64,000 nt of DNA from Stenotrophomonas sp. ZAC14D1_NAIMI4_1 (GCF_003086775.1 NZ_CP026001.1:1142407-1206406); one strand, 5' to 3'; shown: positions 7,884 through 17,840, numbered from the stretch's first letter. Numbers and translations are program-made. Notes: generated from the letters alone by a model not told the origin.

Positions 7884-7906
7884 GTAGTGCCGGCCGCTGG
7901 CCGGCA
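7884..7906 (+). repeat. SMAG element, TGCCGGCC subtype
   Basis: GTAG followed by TGCCGGCCGCTGGCCGGCA. It ends 4 bases before the last base of the stop codon of the neighbouring minus-strand gene. Confidence 0.85.
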
Positions 7907-7909
7907 ACC

Positions 7910-8356
7910 TCAAGGGCTTCGGTGGAGGTGTTTGCCGACCCTTGTGTTGGGGGGCGACTCGAAGCAATGCAGCGCGGTCGCACGGAATACCACCCCGCCG
8001 GGCACGTAGGCGTCACTCCGCTCGAGCTGTCCGCTGACTCGAACATGCAATGGGGGCAGTCCCTTCCGGGCCTGCATCCTGAAAGCAGTGGTCATGAATG
8101 AATCCACGTACGGATCCTTGTCCAAGCCATCTGCAAGCTCCAGCCAGACACCCGATCCAAAACCGCTGCTGCAGTCATGCAGGGAGAGTCCGTGCCGGGT
8201 GCCGCGGTAGCAGCCAGCGATGATGACCGGATGCTCCTGTTGAAGGCCAGATGTGAGCCGATGGGCTGGCGTATCCGTAGTCTCCGCCGGGCAATCTTTT
8301 GCCCATGAGGGGAATGCCGCAAGGACCAGGAGCGCTGCGAGTGGTGCGGTTTTCAT
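7910..8356 (-). CDS. Secreted protein of unknown function
   Basis: A 148-residue protein with a Sec signal peptide (positively charged MKTAP start, hydrophobic core to about residue 17, likely cleavage after SWA at about residue 19). The mature part has four or five cysteines (DCPAE, AGCYRG, HDCSSG, LHCFES), suggesting disulfides in the periplasm. No family recognised. It sits between ptsI and mgtE, two genes that are neighbours in related genomes, so it may be a local insertion. There is no obvious link to the PTS genes. Confidence 0.7.
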   Translation of the reverse strand: MKTAPLAALLVLAAFPSWAKDCPAETTDTPAHRLTSGLQQEHPVIIAGCYRGTRHGLSLHDCSSGFGSGVWLELADGLDKDPYVDSFMTTAFRMQARKGLPPLHVRVSGQLERSDAYVPGGVVFRATALHCFESPPNTRVGKHLHRSP

Positions 8357-8413
8357 GGGGACACGTTGTGTTGGTAACGCCGGGCCGTGCCCGGCGAGCG
8401 CGCAGCGCGGCAG

Positions 8414-10183
8414 TCAGGGTGTCTCGGCCACCAGTGCCAACCAGCGTTCGATACCCCGCCGGTCGCGCGCGGCCAGCAGCTTTGGCGCGCGTGCGCGCAG
8501 GGTGGCCAGGTCGGCATCGCGGATCGCGCGGCGCACTTCCAGCAACGTGCCTGGGTGCAGGCTGAACTCGGTCAAGCCCAGCGCCAGCAGCAGCGGGGTC
8601 ATGCGCGCGTCGCCGGCCATCTCGCCACACACCGCCACCGGGATGCGATGGCGTGCGCCGGTATCGATGACCATCTGCAACAGGCGCAGTACCGCCGGGT
8701 GCAGCGGCGAATACAGCTCGCCCAGCGCCTCGTTGTTGCGGTCGGCGGCCAGCAGGTACTGCACCAGGTCATTGGTGCCGATCGACAGGAAGTCGACCAG
8801 GTCGATGAAACTCTCCAGCGCCAGCGCAGCGGCAGGCACTTCGATCATCGCGCCCAGCGGCACGTGCTCGGCCACCACGTGGCCTTCGCCGCGCAGCTGC
8901 TCGGTCAGCTTGAGCATGCGTCGGCGTACCGCCAACAGTTCCTCGCGGGTGCTGACCATCGGCACCAGCACGCGCAGCTTGCCGTAGGCCGAGGCGCGCA
9001 GGATCGCGCGCAGCTGGGTGTCGGACACCTTCGGCCGCGCCAGCGACAGGCGCACGCCACGCAGGCCCAGCGCCGGGTTTTCCTCGTTGCTCAGGGTCAG
9101 GCCGGTGCGGTCGGCCTTGTCCGCGCCCAGGTCGAGGGTGCGGATGGTCACCGGTCGCCCGCTCATGCCCAGGGCGGCATCGCGGTAGGTCTGGAACTGT
9201 TCTTCTTCGTCCGGCAGCTCGTTGCGCTGCAGGAACAGGAATTCGGTGCGGTACAGGCCCAGCCCCTGTGCGCCCAGCGCATGCGCCTGGGTCACGTCTT
9301 CCAGCGATTCGGCATTGGCCAGCAGGGCGATGTCGACCTGGTCGCGGGTACGGCTGGGCTTGCTGCGCAGGCGGCCGAGCTCACGCTGCTCGCGCGCGTG
9401 TTCCTTCAGGCGCACGCGGTAGTCGCGCAGGTTGTCGGCCTGCGGGTTGACCGTGATGCTGCCGTCGGCGCCATCGATGATGAGCACGTCGCCATCGACG
9501 ATGCGGCTGAGCACCTGCTGCACGTTGACGATGAGCGGCAGGTGCAGGCTGCGGGCGAGGATCGCGCTGTGCGACAGCGCGCTGCCGGCGGCGGTGACGA
9601 TGCCGACCACGCCCTGCGACTGCAGCTGGGCCAGTTCGGACGGGGCGATGTTGTCGCAGACCAGGATCTCGCCGGCCAGGCCTTTCACCACTGGCGGGCG
9701 CTCTGGCTGCAGGAACGCGTGGATGCGGCCGATCACATGGTCCAGGTCGTCCATGCGGCTCTTCAGGTAGGCATCGTCCATGCCATCGAAGACCTTGGCC
9801 AGGCGGTCACGCTGCAGGCGCAGCGCATAGCCGGCACTGTAGGGACCACTGCGGATCAGTTCGTCCAGGCCGTGCAGCAGTTCGGGGTCGTCCAGCAGCA
9901 GGGCATGCAGGTCGAGGAACTCGCCGACGTCCTGGCTCAGTGCGCCGTGCAGGCGCTGGCGCAGTTCGTGCATTTCCGCGCGGGCGGCATCCACCGCGCG
10001 ATGCAGGCGGACCAGTTCGGCCTCCACCTGCTGCGGCGCGACGCGTTGTACGGCCACTTCCAGGGCGTGCGGCAGGCGCACCCGCGCGCGTCCCATCGCC
10101 GAACCGCGTGCAGCGCCGTGGCCGGCCAGCAGCTGTACCGGCCGTTGGCCGGTGGCAGGTTGGCCGGCGCGTGCGCGTGGCAC
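8414..10183 (-). CDS. ptsI: PTS enzyme I (phosphoenolpyruvate-protein phosphotransferase)
   Basis: A 589-residue enzyme I that passes phosphate from phosphoenolpyruvate to HPr. The phosphohistidine is in GSALSHSAILARSL, about residue 204. The PEP-binding C-terminal barrel shows TIRTLDLGADK, GLRGVRLSL, FLSIGTNDLVQYLLA and AVCGEMAGD with the active Cys. It lacks the GAF domain of EI-Ntr (PtsP). The start is GTG, two bases after the ptsH stop, so the EIIA-HPr-EI genes are translated as one unit. No EIIB or EIIC gene is next to it, which points to a mainly regulatory phosphorelay. Confidence 0.95.
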   Translation of the reverse strand: MPRARAGQPATGQRPVQLLAGHGAARGSAMGRARVRLPHALEVAVQRVAPQQVEAELVRLHRAVDAARAEMHELRQRLHGALSQDVGEFLDLHALLLDDPELLHGLDELIRSGPYSAGYALRLQRDRLAKVFDGMDDAYLKSRMDDLDHVIGRIHAFLQPERPPVVKGLAGEILVCDNIAPSELAQLQSQGVVGIVTAAGSALSHSAILARSLHLPLIVNVQQVLSRIVDGDVLIIDGADGSITVNPQADNLRDYRVRLKEHAREQRELGRLRSKPSRTRDQVDIALLANAESLEDVTQAHALGAQGLGLYRTEFLFLQRNELPDEEEQFQTYRDAALGMSGRPVTIRTLDLGADKADRTGLTLSNEENPALGLRGVRLSLARPKVSDTQLRAILRASAYGKLRVLVPMVSTREELLAVRRRMLKLTEQLRGEGHVVAEHVPLGAMIEVPAAALALESFIDLVDFLSIGTNDLVQYLLAADRNNEALGELYSPLHPAVLRLLQMVIDTGARHRIPVAVCGEMAGDARMTPLLLALGLTEFSLHPGTLLEVRRAIRDADLATLRARAPKLLAARDRRGIERWLALVAETP

Positions 10184-10185
10184 GC

Positions 10186-10455
10186 TCAGCTGTCCTCGTC
10201 GAAGCGGCGCTCGAACAGCTCGACCACCGCGTCCATCGCCGCCGCTTCATCCTCGCCGTTGATGCGGATGGTGACCGGCGTACCCTGGGCGGCGGCCAGC
10301 AGCATCACGCCCATGATGCTCTTGGCGTTGATCTCACGGCCCTTGGCGGCCATGGTCACGTTGCAGCGGAATGGGGCCAGCGTCTGCACCAGCTTGGCGG
10401 TGGCCCGGGCGTGCAGGCCCAGGCGGTTGCTCACGGTGAGTTCTCGTTCAAGCAT
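10186..10455 (-). CDS. ptsH: HPr phosphocarrier protein
   Basis: An 89-residue HPr. His15 in GLHARATAK is the phosphoryl acceptor from enzyme I, and Ser46 in NAKSIMGVM is the regulatory site used by HPr kinase, whose gene hprK is at 12101-13051. Start overlaps the upstream EIIA gene by 8 bases. Length and motifs are typical. With HprK present, this HPr can report both PEP and ATP/phosphate status. Confidence 0.97.
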   Translation of the reverse strand: MLERELTVSNRLGLHARATAKLVQTLAPFRCNVTMAAKGREINAKSIMGVMLLAAAQGTPVTIRINGEDEAAAMDAVVELFERRFDEDS

Positions 10456-10840
10456 CGTCGACTATCGCTCCATTACGGGTGCCCGCCGCGGCTGTGGCGG
10501 GCAGTTGATCCAGTCCCTGTTCCGGATAATTCATCACCCGCAGCAACATCGGCAGACTCAGCGCCGACACCCGGCGAACCGGGGTCCCCAACCGGGCCAG
10601 CTGCCCGGCAAGGTTGGCGGGGCTGGCGCCGTACAGGTCGGTCAGGATCAGCACGCCATCCCCACCGTCGACCCGGCGCAAGGCAGCCGAGGCGAGCGGG
10701 AGAAGAGCATCCAGGTCTGCGTCGAACGGTACTTCGAAAGCTTCGGTTTTCAGCGGCAATTGCCGCAGGAGCCGGGTCGCCACGTCAAGCAGGGCGGTCC
10801 CGACCCCAGGATGTGTTACGAGGAGAATGCCACAGGTCAT
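10448..10840 (-). CDS. PTS EIIA component, mannose-type
   Basis: A 130-residue EIIA of the Man/fructose-type fold. The likely phosphohistidine is His10 in LLVTHPGVG, and the LTDLYGASPANLA block near residue 70 is characteristic of EIIA-Man. It is cotranscribed ahead of ptsH and ptsI. Lone EIIA-Man proteins next to HPr and EI are usual in proteobacteria that lack sugar permeases for this branch and are thought to serve regulation. The target is unknown. Confidence 0.92.
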   Translation of the reverse strand: MTCGILLVTHPGVGTALLDVATRLLRQLPLKTEAFEVPFDADLDALLPLASAALRRVDGGDGVLILTDLYGASPANLAGQLARLGTPVRRVSALSLPMLLRVMNYPEQGLDQLPATAAAGTRNGAIVDDA

Positions 10841-10917
10841 TACTGCACGTTAACAGGTCAAGGTGAATCGGCGATAGCAGCAGGAGAGGGGCACTGTGTC
10901 CCGTATTCAGCGTTGCC

Positions 10918-10958
10918 GGTGTCAGAGCCATTTTTCGTTGAAAAAGGGATCCGACCCC
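10918..10958. repeat. Degenerate GGGGTC-type palindrome
   Basis: GGTGTCAGAGCCATTTTTC and GAAAAAGGGATCCGACCCC are inverted with two mismatches. It lies in the 352-base gap upstream of the EIIA gene together with a long-hairpin repeat and one SMAG element. Confidence 0.6.
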
Positions 10959-11000
10959 ATCGTGTCGACCAAGGTCGAAACCTACCAACAGCACACGGAA

Positions 11001-11115
11001 TCTGTCAGAGGCGGGGCGGTGTGGGTATGCATGACCGCAGGCGCCATGGATGGCGCCTACGAGCCCCCATGGATGGGTTCACGGCGTGTCCTGCATACCC
11101 ACACCGCCCCGCCAT
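11001..11115. repeat. Long-hairpin dispersed repeat (copy 3)
   Basis: A perfect 22-base inverted repeat, GGCGGGGCGGTGTGGGTATG-CA at 11010-11031 against 11092-11113. The loop holds the GGCGCCATGGATGGCGCC palindrome and a GAGCCCCCATGGATGGGTTC block also found at 577-596. The flank TCTGTCAGAG also matches copy 2. Confidence 0.75.
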
Positions 11116-11139
11116 TCCAGGGAATGCCGCTGTTGCTGT

Positions 11140-11162
11140 TGCCGGCCAGCGGCCGGCACTAC
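11140..11162 (-). repeat. SMAG element, TGCCGGCC subtype
   Basis: Minus-strand GTAG followed by TGCCGGCCGCTGGCCGGCA. It lies 31 bases beyond the rapZ stop codon. Confidence 0.85.
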
Positions 11163-11192
11163 CGGCAAGTGCCGGGCGCAGCCCGGCTGCCC

Positions 11193-12077
11193 TCAATCCT
11201 GTTCGCGGTGGTACGTGGCCACGTCATCCCAGCCCATCTCGCGGGCATGCCGCGCCATGCGCTCGGCCAGGTACACCGAGCGGTGCTTGCCGCCGGTGCA
11301 GCCGAAGGCCACGGTCACGTAGCTGCGGGTGCCATCGCCCAGCTTGGGCAGCCAGGTGTCGAGGAAATCCATCAGCTGGCCCAGGTAGCGCTGCACGTCC
11401 GGCTGCGCTTCCAGGTAATCGCGCACGCCCGGCTCGCGGCCGCTCAGCGCGCGCAGGTCCGGGTCCCAGTGCGGGTTGGGCAGCACGCGTGCATCGAACA
11501 CGAAGTCGGCCTCGGCCGGCACGCCGCGCTTGTAGGCAAACGATTCGAACAGCAGCGACAGGCGCGTGGCGTGCCCCATCGCGAACTCGGTGATGATGCG
11601 CCGACGCAGCTGGTGGACGTTCAACGCGCTGGTATCGATGACCACGTCGGCCTCGCGGCGCAGCGGTGCGATCAGCTCGCGCTCGCGGGCGATCGCTTCG
11701 GGCAGGGACAGGCCCAGCTGGCTCAGCGGATGCCGGCGACGGGTGTCGGCATAGCGCTTGAGCATCGTCTCGTCGCTCGCCTCGAAGTACAGCACCTTCG
11801 CTTCCACGCCGGCATCGGTGGCCAGCTTGCGCCAGTTGGACAGCTGGCTCAGGTCGGCCTGGCCGCGCACGTCGATGCCCACCGCCAGCCGGCGCGGCGC
11901 GCCACCGTCATGGTTTTCCAGCACGCTGCGCACGAAATCGGGCAGCAGCTGGATCGGCAGGTTGTCCGAACAGTAGTAGTCCTGATCCTCGAAGGTCTTC
12001 AGGGCGACGGATTTACCCGAGCCGGACAGGCCGCTGACGATGATCAGGGTCGGGGCGGTGGGGGTGACGGTACTCAT
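11193..12077 (-). CDS. rapZ: RNase adapter protein RapZ
   Basis: A 294-residue P-loop protein. Walker A is GLSGSGKS at residues 16-23. The C-terminal half has the RapZ pattern [40 protein letters not shown] and a basic [14 protein letters not shown] segment that in enterobacteria binds the sRNA GlmZ and glucosamine-6-phosphate. Whether a GlmZ-like RNA exists in this lineage is not visible. It lies 23 bases after hprK in the rpoN-hpf-ptsN-hprK-rapZ run. Confidence 0.95.
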   Translation of the reverse strand: MSTVTPTAPTLIIVSGLSGSGKSVALKTFEDQDYYCSDNLPIQLLPDFVRSVLENHDGGAPRRLAVGIDVRGQADLSQLSNWRKLATDAGVEAKVLYFEASDETMLKRYADTRRRHPLSQLGLSLPEAIARERELIAPLRREADVVIDTSALNVHQLRRRIITEFAMGHATRLSLLFESFAYKRGVPAEADFVFDARVLPNPHWDPDLRALSGREPGVRDYLEAQPDVQRYLGQLMDFLDTWLPKLGDGTRSYVTVAFGCTGGKHRSVYLAERMARHAREMGWDDVATYHREQD

Positions 12078-12100
12078 GGACAGGCTCTTGGTGGTGGGGC

Positions 12101-13051
12101 TCAGGGTGTTCGTCGTTCCAGCAGGTTGCTGTGGCGGGCGATGAACATCGCCGCCGGGTCGATACCCTTGGTACGCAGAATGTGCAGCCGGGTGGCCGCC
12201 TCGGTCAGGACCGCCAGGTTGCGGCCGGGCATCACCGGCAGGGTGATCAGCGGCACGTCCAGGTCCAGCACGTGGCGGGTGCCCGAATCGCCGGTCAGGC
12301 GCTCGTAGCCGTGCGGGGTGGGTTCGGTCATCGGCTTGGTCAGGTGGACGATCAGCCGAAGGTACTTGTTCTTCTTTACCGCCGTATCACCAAACATCTC
12401 GCGCACGTTCAGCACGCCCAGGCCGCGCACTTCCAGCAGGTCCTGCAGCAGTTCGGGGCAGGTGCCGTCGAGCACGTCGGGGGCGATCTGGGTGAATTCG
12501 GGGGCGTCGTCGGCCACCAGGCGGTGACCGCGGCTGAGCAGTTCCAGCGCCAGCTCGCTCTTGCCCGAGCCGGCCTCGCCGGTGATGAGCACGCCGATGG
12601 AGTAGATCTCCATGAACACGCCATGCAGGATCACCCGCGGCGCCAGCGTGCGCGCCAGGTGGTAGGACAGGTGGTTGAGCAGTTCGTGGCCGCGCTTGGG
12701 CGACAGCCACAGCGGCGTGCCGGATTCATCGGCGGCCGCGCGCAGGTCTTCCGGGCAGGCCTGGTTGCGGGTCAGCACCAGCGCCAGCGGGTGCGACTGC
12801 ATGATCTTCTCGATCGTTTCCCAGCGCTGGCGCGGTTCCAGCGCGTCCAGCCAGGACAACTCCTCGGTCCCGAGGATCTGCACCTTGTTGGGGTAGATCG
12901 CGTTGAGGTAGCCGGCCAGCGAGGGGCGGCGGGAGACCGTGTTGCCGGCTTCCAGCTCGCGTTTCTCACCGGCCTTGCCGGCGGCCCAGCGCAGCCCCAG
13001 CCGCTCGCGCTGCTGGTCGAACAGTTCGCGTGCGGTGATGCTGGTATTCAT
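12101..13051 (-). CDS. hprK: HPr kinase/phosphorylase
   Basis: A 316-residue bifunctional enzyme that phosphorylates Ser46 of HPr with ATP or removes it with inorganic phosphate. The P-loop GEAGSGKS is at 158-165. The family signature [15 protein letters not shown] follows at about 203-217. The N-terminal domain (residues 1-130) is the usual HprK N domain. It overlaps ptsN by 4 bases (ATGA). HprK is best known from Firmicutes but is also frequent in alpha-, beta- and some gammaproteobacteria, including xanthomonads. Confidence 0.96.
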   Translation of the reverse strand: MNTSITARELFDQQRERLGLRWAAGKAGEKRELEAGNTVSRRPSLAGYLNAIYPNKVQILGTEELSWLDALEPRQRWETIEKIMQSHPLALVLTRNQACPEDLRAAADESGTPLWLSPKRGHELLNHLSYHLARTLAPRVILHGVFMEIYSIGVLITGEAGSGKSELALELLSRGHRLVADDAPEFTQIAPDVLDGTCPELLQDLLEVRGLGVLNVREMFGDTAVKKNKYLRLIVHLTKPMTEPTPHGYERLTGDSGTRHVLDLDVPLITLPVMPGRNLAVLTEAATRLHILRTKGIDPAAMFIARHSNLLERRTP

Positions 13052-13500
13052 GCGGCGCTCGCCGATGGGGGAAGGTCCAGGGCCTCGCGCAGTGCCCGCG
13101 CATCGCCCGCCGCGCGCAGGGCGTCGCGGATCGAGGGCGTCGAGAACAGCTCGGCCAGTTCCGACAGCAGCATCAGGTGCTGGTGGGTGTAGTGGGCGGG
13201 GACGGCCATGGCGAACACCAGGTCCACCGGTTCATCGCCGCCGAAATCGACCGGGGTCTGCAACCGCAGCAGGGCGCCGCGGGGACGGTCCAGGGCAGGG
13301 GCCCGGCCATGGGGAATGGCGATGCCGCAACCGATCGCCGTGCTGCCCAGGGCTTCGCGCTGGCACAGGTTGAGGTAGATCTGTTCGGCGTTGGCCTGGC
13401 GGCAGGCCAGCAACCCGGCGGCGGCCTGCAGGACGCTGTCGCGGTCGGTGGCCGTGCAGAGCTGGGTCTGCACGGCCGCCAGGAGGTCAGTCAGGGGCAT
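13048..13500 (-). CDS. ptsN: PTS nitrogen-regulatory EIIA (EIIA-Ntr)
   Basis: A 150-residue EIIA-Ntr. The phosphohistidine is His64 in [12 protein letters not shown]. The second family block [18 protein letters not shown] and a LSELAELFS block follow. EIIA-Ntr proteins control potassium transport, nitrogen and envelope stress responses through their phosphorylation state. It lies between hpf and hprK, the canonical rpoN-linked location. Confidence 0.95.
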   Translation of the reverse strand: MPLTDLLAAVQTQLCTATDRDSVLQAAAGLLACRQANAEQIYLNLCQREALGSTAIGCGIAIPHGRAPALDRPRGALLRLQTPVDFGGDEPVDLVFAMAVPAHYTHQHLMLLSELAELFSTPSIRDALRAAGDARALREALDLPPSASAA

Positions 13501-13521
13501 GTCTGCGGGGAACGGTGGCGA

Positions 13522-13839
13522 TCAGCCGCCATTGTCGCCCACCGGCAGTGGTGCGTGCTGCTGTTTTTTCTCCTTGTGCTTGATCACCAGGCGGTCGAGC
13601 TTGTCCGCCAGCACGTCGATGGCGGCATACATGGTCTGGCCGCCGGCTTCGGCATGCAGGGTCTGGCCGGGAATATTGAGGCTGGCGTCGACGTGGTGTT
13701 CGGTCTTCTGCAGCTTGAGGGTTACCCGCGCTTCGCAGTGCTGGTCGAAGTGCTTTCCGACCCGGGCCAGCTTTTCTTCAACATACGACTGCAGGGCCGG
13801 GGTGACTTCGACATCTTTGCCAAACGTTTCGATGCGCAT
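13522..13839 (-). CDS. hpf: Ribosome hibernation-promoting factor
   Basis: A 105-residue HPF/RaiA-fold protein that binds the 30S decoding region and inactivates ribosomes in stationary phase. Visible features are the EVTPALQSYVEEKLARVGKH helix 1 region, KLQKTEHHVDASL strands and DVLADKLDRLVIKHKEK helix 2. It is the short form, without the dimerisation domain of long HPFs. The His/Lys/Gln-rich tail is typical. It sits 58 bases after rpoN. Confidence 0.95.
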   Translation of the reverse strand: MRIETFGKDVEVTPALQSYVEEKLARVGKHFDQHCEARVTLKLQKTEHHVDASLNIPGQTLHAEAGGQTMYAAIDVLADKLDRLVIKHKEKKQQHAPLPVGDNGG

Positions 13840-13897
13840 CGGGTTTCTCCTGTGTTCGGATGTGCCAATGAACCTCTCCGCCGGGCGCGGCGGCGCG

Positions 13898-15334
13898 TCA
13901 AGCGATTCTGACCCTTTCGTGCGAGGCGGAGATGTTCATGGCCTCACGATACTTCGCCACGGTGCGCCGCGCTACTGGGATTCCCGACGTTTTGAGCAGG
14001 TCAGCCAGCTTGGCGTCAGAAAGCGGCTTGCGTGGGTTTTCGTCATCGATCAGGCGGCGGATCATCGCCTGGATGGCGGTACTGGATGCTTCGCCACCGC
14101 CTTCGGTGTCGATGCCCGATGCAAAGAACGCGCGCAGCGGCAGGGTGCCGCGCGGCGTACGCACGTGCTTGCGGGCGATCGCCCGCGAGACGGTGGATTC
14201 GTGCAGGCCCAGTTCGGCGGCGATCTCGCGCAGGGTCAGCGGGCGCAGCGCCTGTTCACCGAATTCGAGGAAACCGGCCTGCTGGTGGATCAGGCTGTGC
14301 ACCACGCGCAGCAGGGTTTCGCCGCGCGCCTGCAGGCCCTTCAGCAGCCAGCGGGCTTCCTGCAGCTGGGCGCGCAGGTAACCGGCGTCGGCTTCGCCGC
14401 AGCGGCGGATCATCTGTTCGTAGCCGCGGTGGATGATCACCTTGGGCCCGGCATGGGCGGCCAGCGCGGCGCGCCAGAGGCCGTTCTGCCGCCATACCAC
14501 CACGTCCGGCACCACGTAGGTGTCCTGCGCCAGCGGCGCGATCTGGGTACCCGGGCGCGGGTCGAGCGAGCGCAGCAGCGCGACGGCGGTCTCGACCTCG
14601 GCCAGCGGCTGCTTCAGTTCGTGGGCCAGGCCGGCCACGCCGCTGCGCGGCAGGCGCTCCAGCGGTCCGGCGGCGACCTGCCGGGCCAGGGCCAGGCCGG
14701 GGGTGTCGGTGGGCAGCACGTCCAGCTGCAGCCGCAGGCATTCGCCCAGGCAGCGTGCGGCCACGCCCACCGGGTCGAAGCGCTGCACCTGGTGCAGCAC
14801 GGTCAGGATCTCGTCTTCACCGGCGTGGATGGCCGGCAGCAGGGTCTCGGCGATGGTCGCCAGCGGCTCGCGCAGGTAACCGTCTTCCTCCAGCGCATCG
14901 ATCAGCGCGGCACCGATGCTGCGGTCGCGCATCGACAGATGCGACAGGTGCAGCTGCCACAGCAGGTGGTCAGCCAGGGTCTCGACCTCGGCCACGCGCT
15001 CGGCGGCGCTGCCGGTGTCTTCATCGTCGTCGAAACTGCCGCTGCTGCCCGGATTGCTCCAGTCCTGCTCGGCGGGGGCCCAGTCGTCGCCGCTGGCCTG
15101 CGCGGGCTCCGGCGGTGCATCGCTGTCGGCGCCGTGGTCATCGCCGGCATCGCTGCCCGCACCGGCGCCGTCATCGCTGCTGTCGGCCCAGTCCAGCAGG
15201 GGATTGCTTTCCACCGCCTGGGCGATTTCCAGCTCCAGCTCGGTGGTGGACATCTGCAGCAGCTTGATCGCCTGCTGCAGCTGTGGTGTCAGCACCAGCT
15301 GCTGTCCCAACGATGTCTGCAGCCGAGTCTTCAT
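13898..15334 (-). CDS. rpoN: RNA polymerase sigma-54 factor
   Basis: A 478-residue sigma-54. The Gln/Leu-rich activator-contacting region is at residues 1-50 (LTPQLQQAIKLLQMSTTELE), an acidic linker follows at about 50-110, then the core-binding domain and a helix-turn-helix (LGLHESTVSRAI). The RpoN box ARRTVAKYRE is near the C-terminus. The start at 15334 gives the normal MKTRLQ beginning; a longer frame runs back into lptB in the wrong frame. It follows lptB by 40 bases. Confidence 0.97.
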   Translation of the reverse strand: MKTRLQTSLGQQLVLTPQLQQAIKLLQMSTTELELEIAQAVESNPLLDWADSSDDGAGAGSDAGDDHGADSDAPPEPAQASGDDWAPAEQDWSNPGSSGSFDDDEDTGSAAERVAEVETLADHLLWQLHLSHLSMRDRSIGAALIDALEEDGYLREPLATIAETLLPAIHAGEDEILTVLHQVQRFDPVGVAARCLGECLRLQLDVLPTDTPGLALARQVAAGPLERLPRSGVAGLAHELKQPLAEVETAVALLRSLDPRPGTQIAPLAQDTYVVPDVVVWRQNGLWRAALAAHAGPKVIIHRGYEQMIRRCGEADAGYLRAQLQEARWLLKGLQARGETLLRVVHSLIHQQAGFLEFGEQALRPLTLREIAAELGLHESTVSRAIARKHVRTPRGTLPLRAFFASGIDTEGGGEASSTAIQAMIRRLIDDENPRKPLSDAKLADLLKTSGIPVARRTVAKYREAMNISASHERVRIA

Positions 15335-15374
15335 GCCTGTGCCGAAACGGAGGGGAAGGGCCCGGCGGCCGCGG

Positions 15375-16093
<719 letters not shown>

Positions 16094-16094
<1 letters not shown>

Positions 16095-16615
16095 TACTTC
16101 TTGCTCCCGGCCGCCGGCTGCGCCGCAGGCGTCTTGTTCTTGGGCGGAATGACGGTACGCACGCGGCTGCCGTCGCCACCGGAATTCATTTCGCCGGTAC
16201 GGGTGTTGTAGACCATGCGCTGGCCGGCATTGGTACCGCGCGCGCTGGTCACCTTGTAGTTGCCGGTGAGGGTGATGATCTCGGTCTTGATGTCGTAGTC
16301 GATCTTGTCGGCCACCGCATCCATCCAGGTGCCGTCGTCGAGCTGCTGCTTCATCTTGGCCTGCTTGCCGGTGAACACGGCACGCACGGCTTCGCCGTCC
16401 TTCATGTAGATCTCGGCCTCGGACGAACGCAGGTCCAGCGAGCCCTGGGTGATGACCACCCCCTGCGACAGGGTGGTCTTGCCATCCCCGGTGAGGTTGC
16501 CGGCCTGTGCGCCGGCATCGATGTTCATGGGCTCGTTGCGGTCGGTGGACTTGGCCTGCGCGAAGGCAGGAACCAGCAGACCGAAGGCGAGCAGGGCAGC
16601 AAAGGGAATCTTCAT
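16094..16615 (-). CDS. lptA: LPS transport periplasmic protein LptA
   Basis: A 173-residue periplasmic beta-jellyroll bridge protein. The signal peptide is residues 1-22 ([20 protein letters not shown], cleavage likely at AQA-K). The OstA-like repeats include [20 protein letters not shown] and [21 protein letters not shown]. The C-terminus is Pro/Lys-rich. The start at 16615 gives a proper signal peptide; the same frame continues upstream into lptC antisense-like sequence and is not used. About 104 bases separate it from lptC. Confidence 0.95.
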
Positions 16616-16719
16616 CGGGGTCCGTTCTACCGGTGAGGCTGCCCGGTCATGCCGGGCGGCGGGTGGGGGCTGCGGCCTCGCGCCAGTCGCCATGGCGACG
16701 TCGCGGGCCAGCGGCGGAA

Positions 16720-17295
16720 TCAGCGTTGGGGCGTGTAGCGGCCCTTGGACTGGCTGAGGAAATGATACGTGTTGTTCTTCGAATCCACCTCGAACCCGAC
16801 GCCGGACTGTTCCATGCCCGGTCGGGTCATGGTGACCCGGGCATCGGTACGGGCGCGGCTTTCCTTCGGGAACACGTCCAGGTGGTCGGTGCGGAAAGTG
16901 GTGGGCACCACGCCGGGGGCGGCCGGGCTGTCGCCGGAAACGTCGCCACTCAGCTTCATCTGGTCGCCCTTGGCGCTGAGCCAGCCGGTCTGCGCGCGCA
17001 GGGTCCAGTGCTGGCCGTCCTTGTCGGGCATCTCGAACAGCGGGGTGGTGATGTTGATCGTCTGGTCGCCGCGCTGGCGCTCCAGCAGCGGTGCGCGCAG
17101 GGTGGTCGATTCCTTGCCCTGTTCGTCCAGCGCCACGATCTGGAAGTCGTGCAGGATGTAATCCACGCCTACGTCCTGGCCGGTCTGCGCCGGCCCCTTG
17201 TCGCGGTTGCGCAGGGCGGCCCAGCTGCTCAGCAGGGCCGCCAGCAGCAGGCCGATGCCGAGCACGGTGCGCCAGTTCAGCGACGGAGCATTCAT
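16720..17295 (-). CDS. lptC: LPS export protein LptC
   Basis: A 191-residue bitopic inner-membrane protein. The N-terminal anchor is at about residues 10-28 (VLGIGLLLAALLSSW), followed by a periplasmic OstA-like domain with IVALDEQGKESTTLRAPLL and SGDVSGDSPAAPG. It hands LPS from LptBFG to LptA. Start ATG overlaps the kdsC stop by 4 bases (ATGA), which supports 17295. Confidence 0.94.
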   Translation of the reverse strand: MNAPSLNWRTVLGIGLLLAALLSSWAALRNRDKGPAQTGQDVGVDYILHDFQIVALDEQGKESTTLRAPLLERQRGDQTINITTPLFEMPDKDGQHWTLRAQTGWLSAKGDQMKLSGDVSGDSPAAPGVVPTTFRTDHLDVFPKESRARTDARVTMTRPGMEQSGVGFEVDSKNNTYHFLSQSKGRYTPQR

Positions 17296-17840
17296 GCGCC
17301 GAACCTCGCCAGCACCGCATCGATATGCCCCTGCGCGGCCAGCAGCACGTCGCACAGTTCGCGGGCGGCGCCACGACCGCCGTCGCTGCGGGTGGTCCAG
17401 TGCACGCGTTCGGCGATCCACGGGTGCGCGTTGGCCGGGGCCACGGCCAGGCCGACCGCGCCCAGCGGCGCCAGGTCGGGCAGGTCGTCGCCCATGAACG
17501 CCACCTGGTCCAGGCCGATGCCGTGCTGGGCACACAGTGCCTGCACGCTGGCCAGCTTGTCGCCCACCGCGATCTGGGTGTCGATGCCCAGGTCGGCGCC
17601 GCGCCGCAGCGCGGACTGGCTGTTGCGCGCGGTGATGAGCACGGGGTGGATACCGTGCTGCTGCAGCAGTTTCAGGCCCAGACCATCCTGCACGAAGTAC
17701 GCCTTGCTCTCGTTGCCGTCCTTGTCGTAGTACAGCCGACCGTCGGTGAGGGTGCCGTCCACGTCGAAGCAGGCCAGGCGGATACGGGCCGCGGTGGCAT
17801 GCAGGTGGGCGGGGAAGGCGGGCAGGGGGGACCAGGGCAT
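17292..17840 (-). CDS. kdsC: 3-deoxy-D-manno-octulosonate 8-phosphate phosphatase
   Basis: A 182-residue HAD phosphatase of KDO synthesis. The nucleophile motif CFDVDGTLTDG is at about 24-34 (Asp26 and Asp28), VLITARNS marks motif II, and MGDDLPDLAPL supplies the acidic motif. It lies between kdsD and lptC, with a 65-base gap from kdsD, so KDO production and LPS export genes share the unit. Confidence 0.96.
   Translation of the reverse strand: MPWSPLPAFPAHLHATAARIRLACFDVDGTLTDGRLYYDKDGNESKAYFVQDGLGLKLLQQHGIHPVLITARNSQSALRRGADLGIDTQIAVGDKLASVQALCAQHGIGLDQVAFMGDDLPDLAPLGAVGLAVAPANAHPWIAERVHWTTRSDGGRGAARELCDVLLAAQGHIDAVLARFGA

Noticed and set aside
8387..11593. A very long plus-strand reading frame of over 1,000 codons
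   Set aside because: It is antisense to ptsI, ptsH and the EIIA gene, which show family motifs; GC-rich codon bias leaves the opposite frame open.
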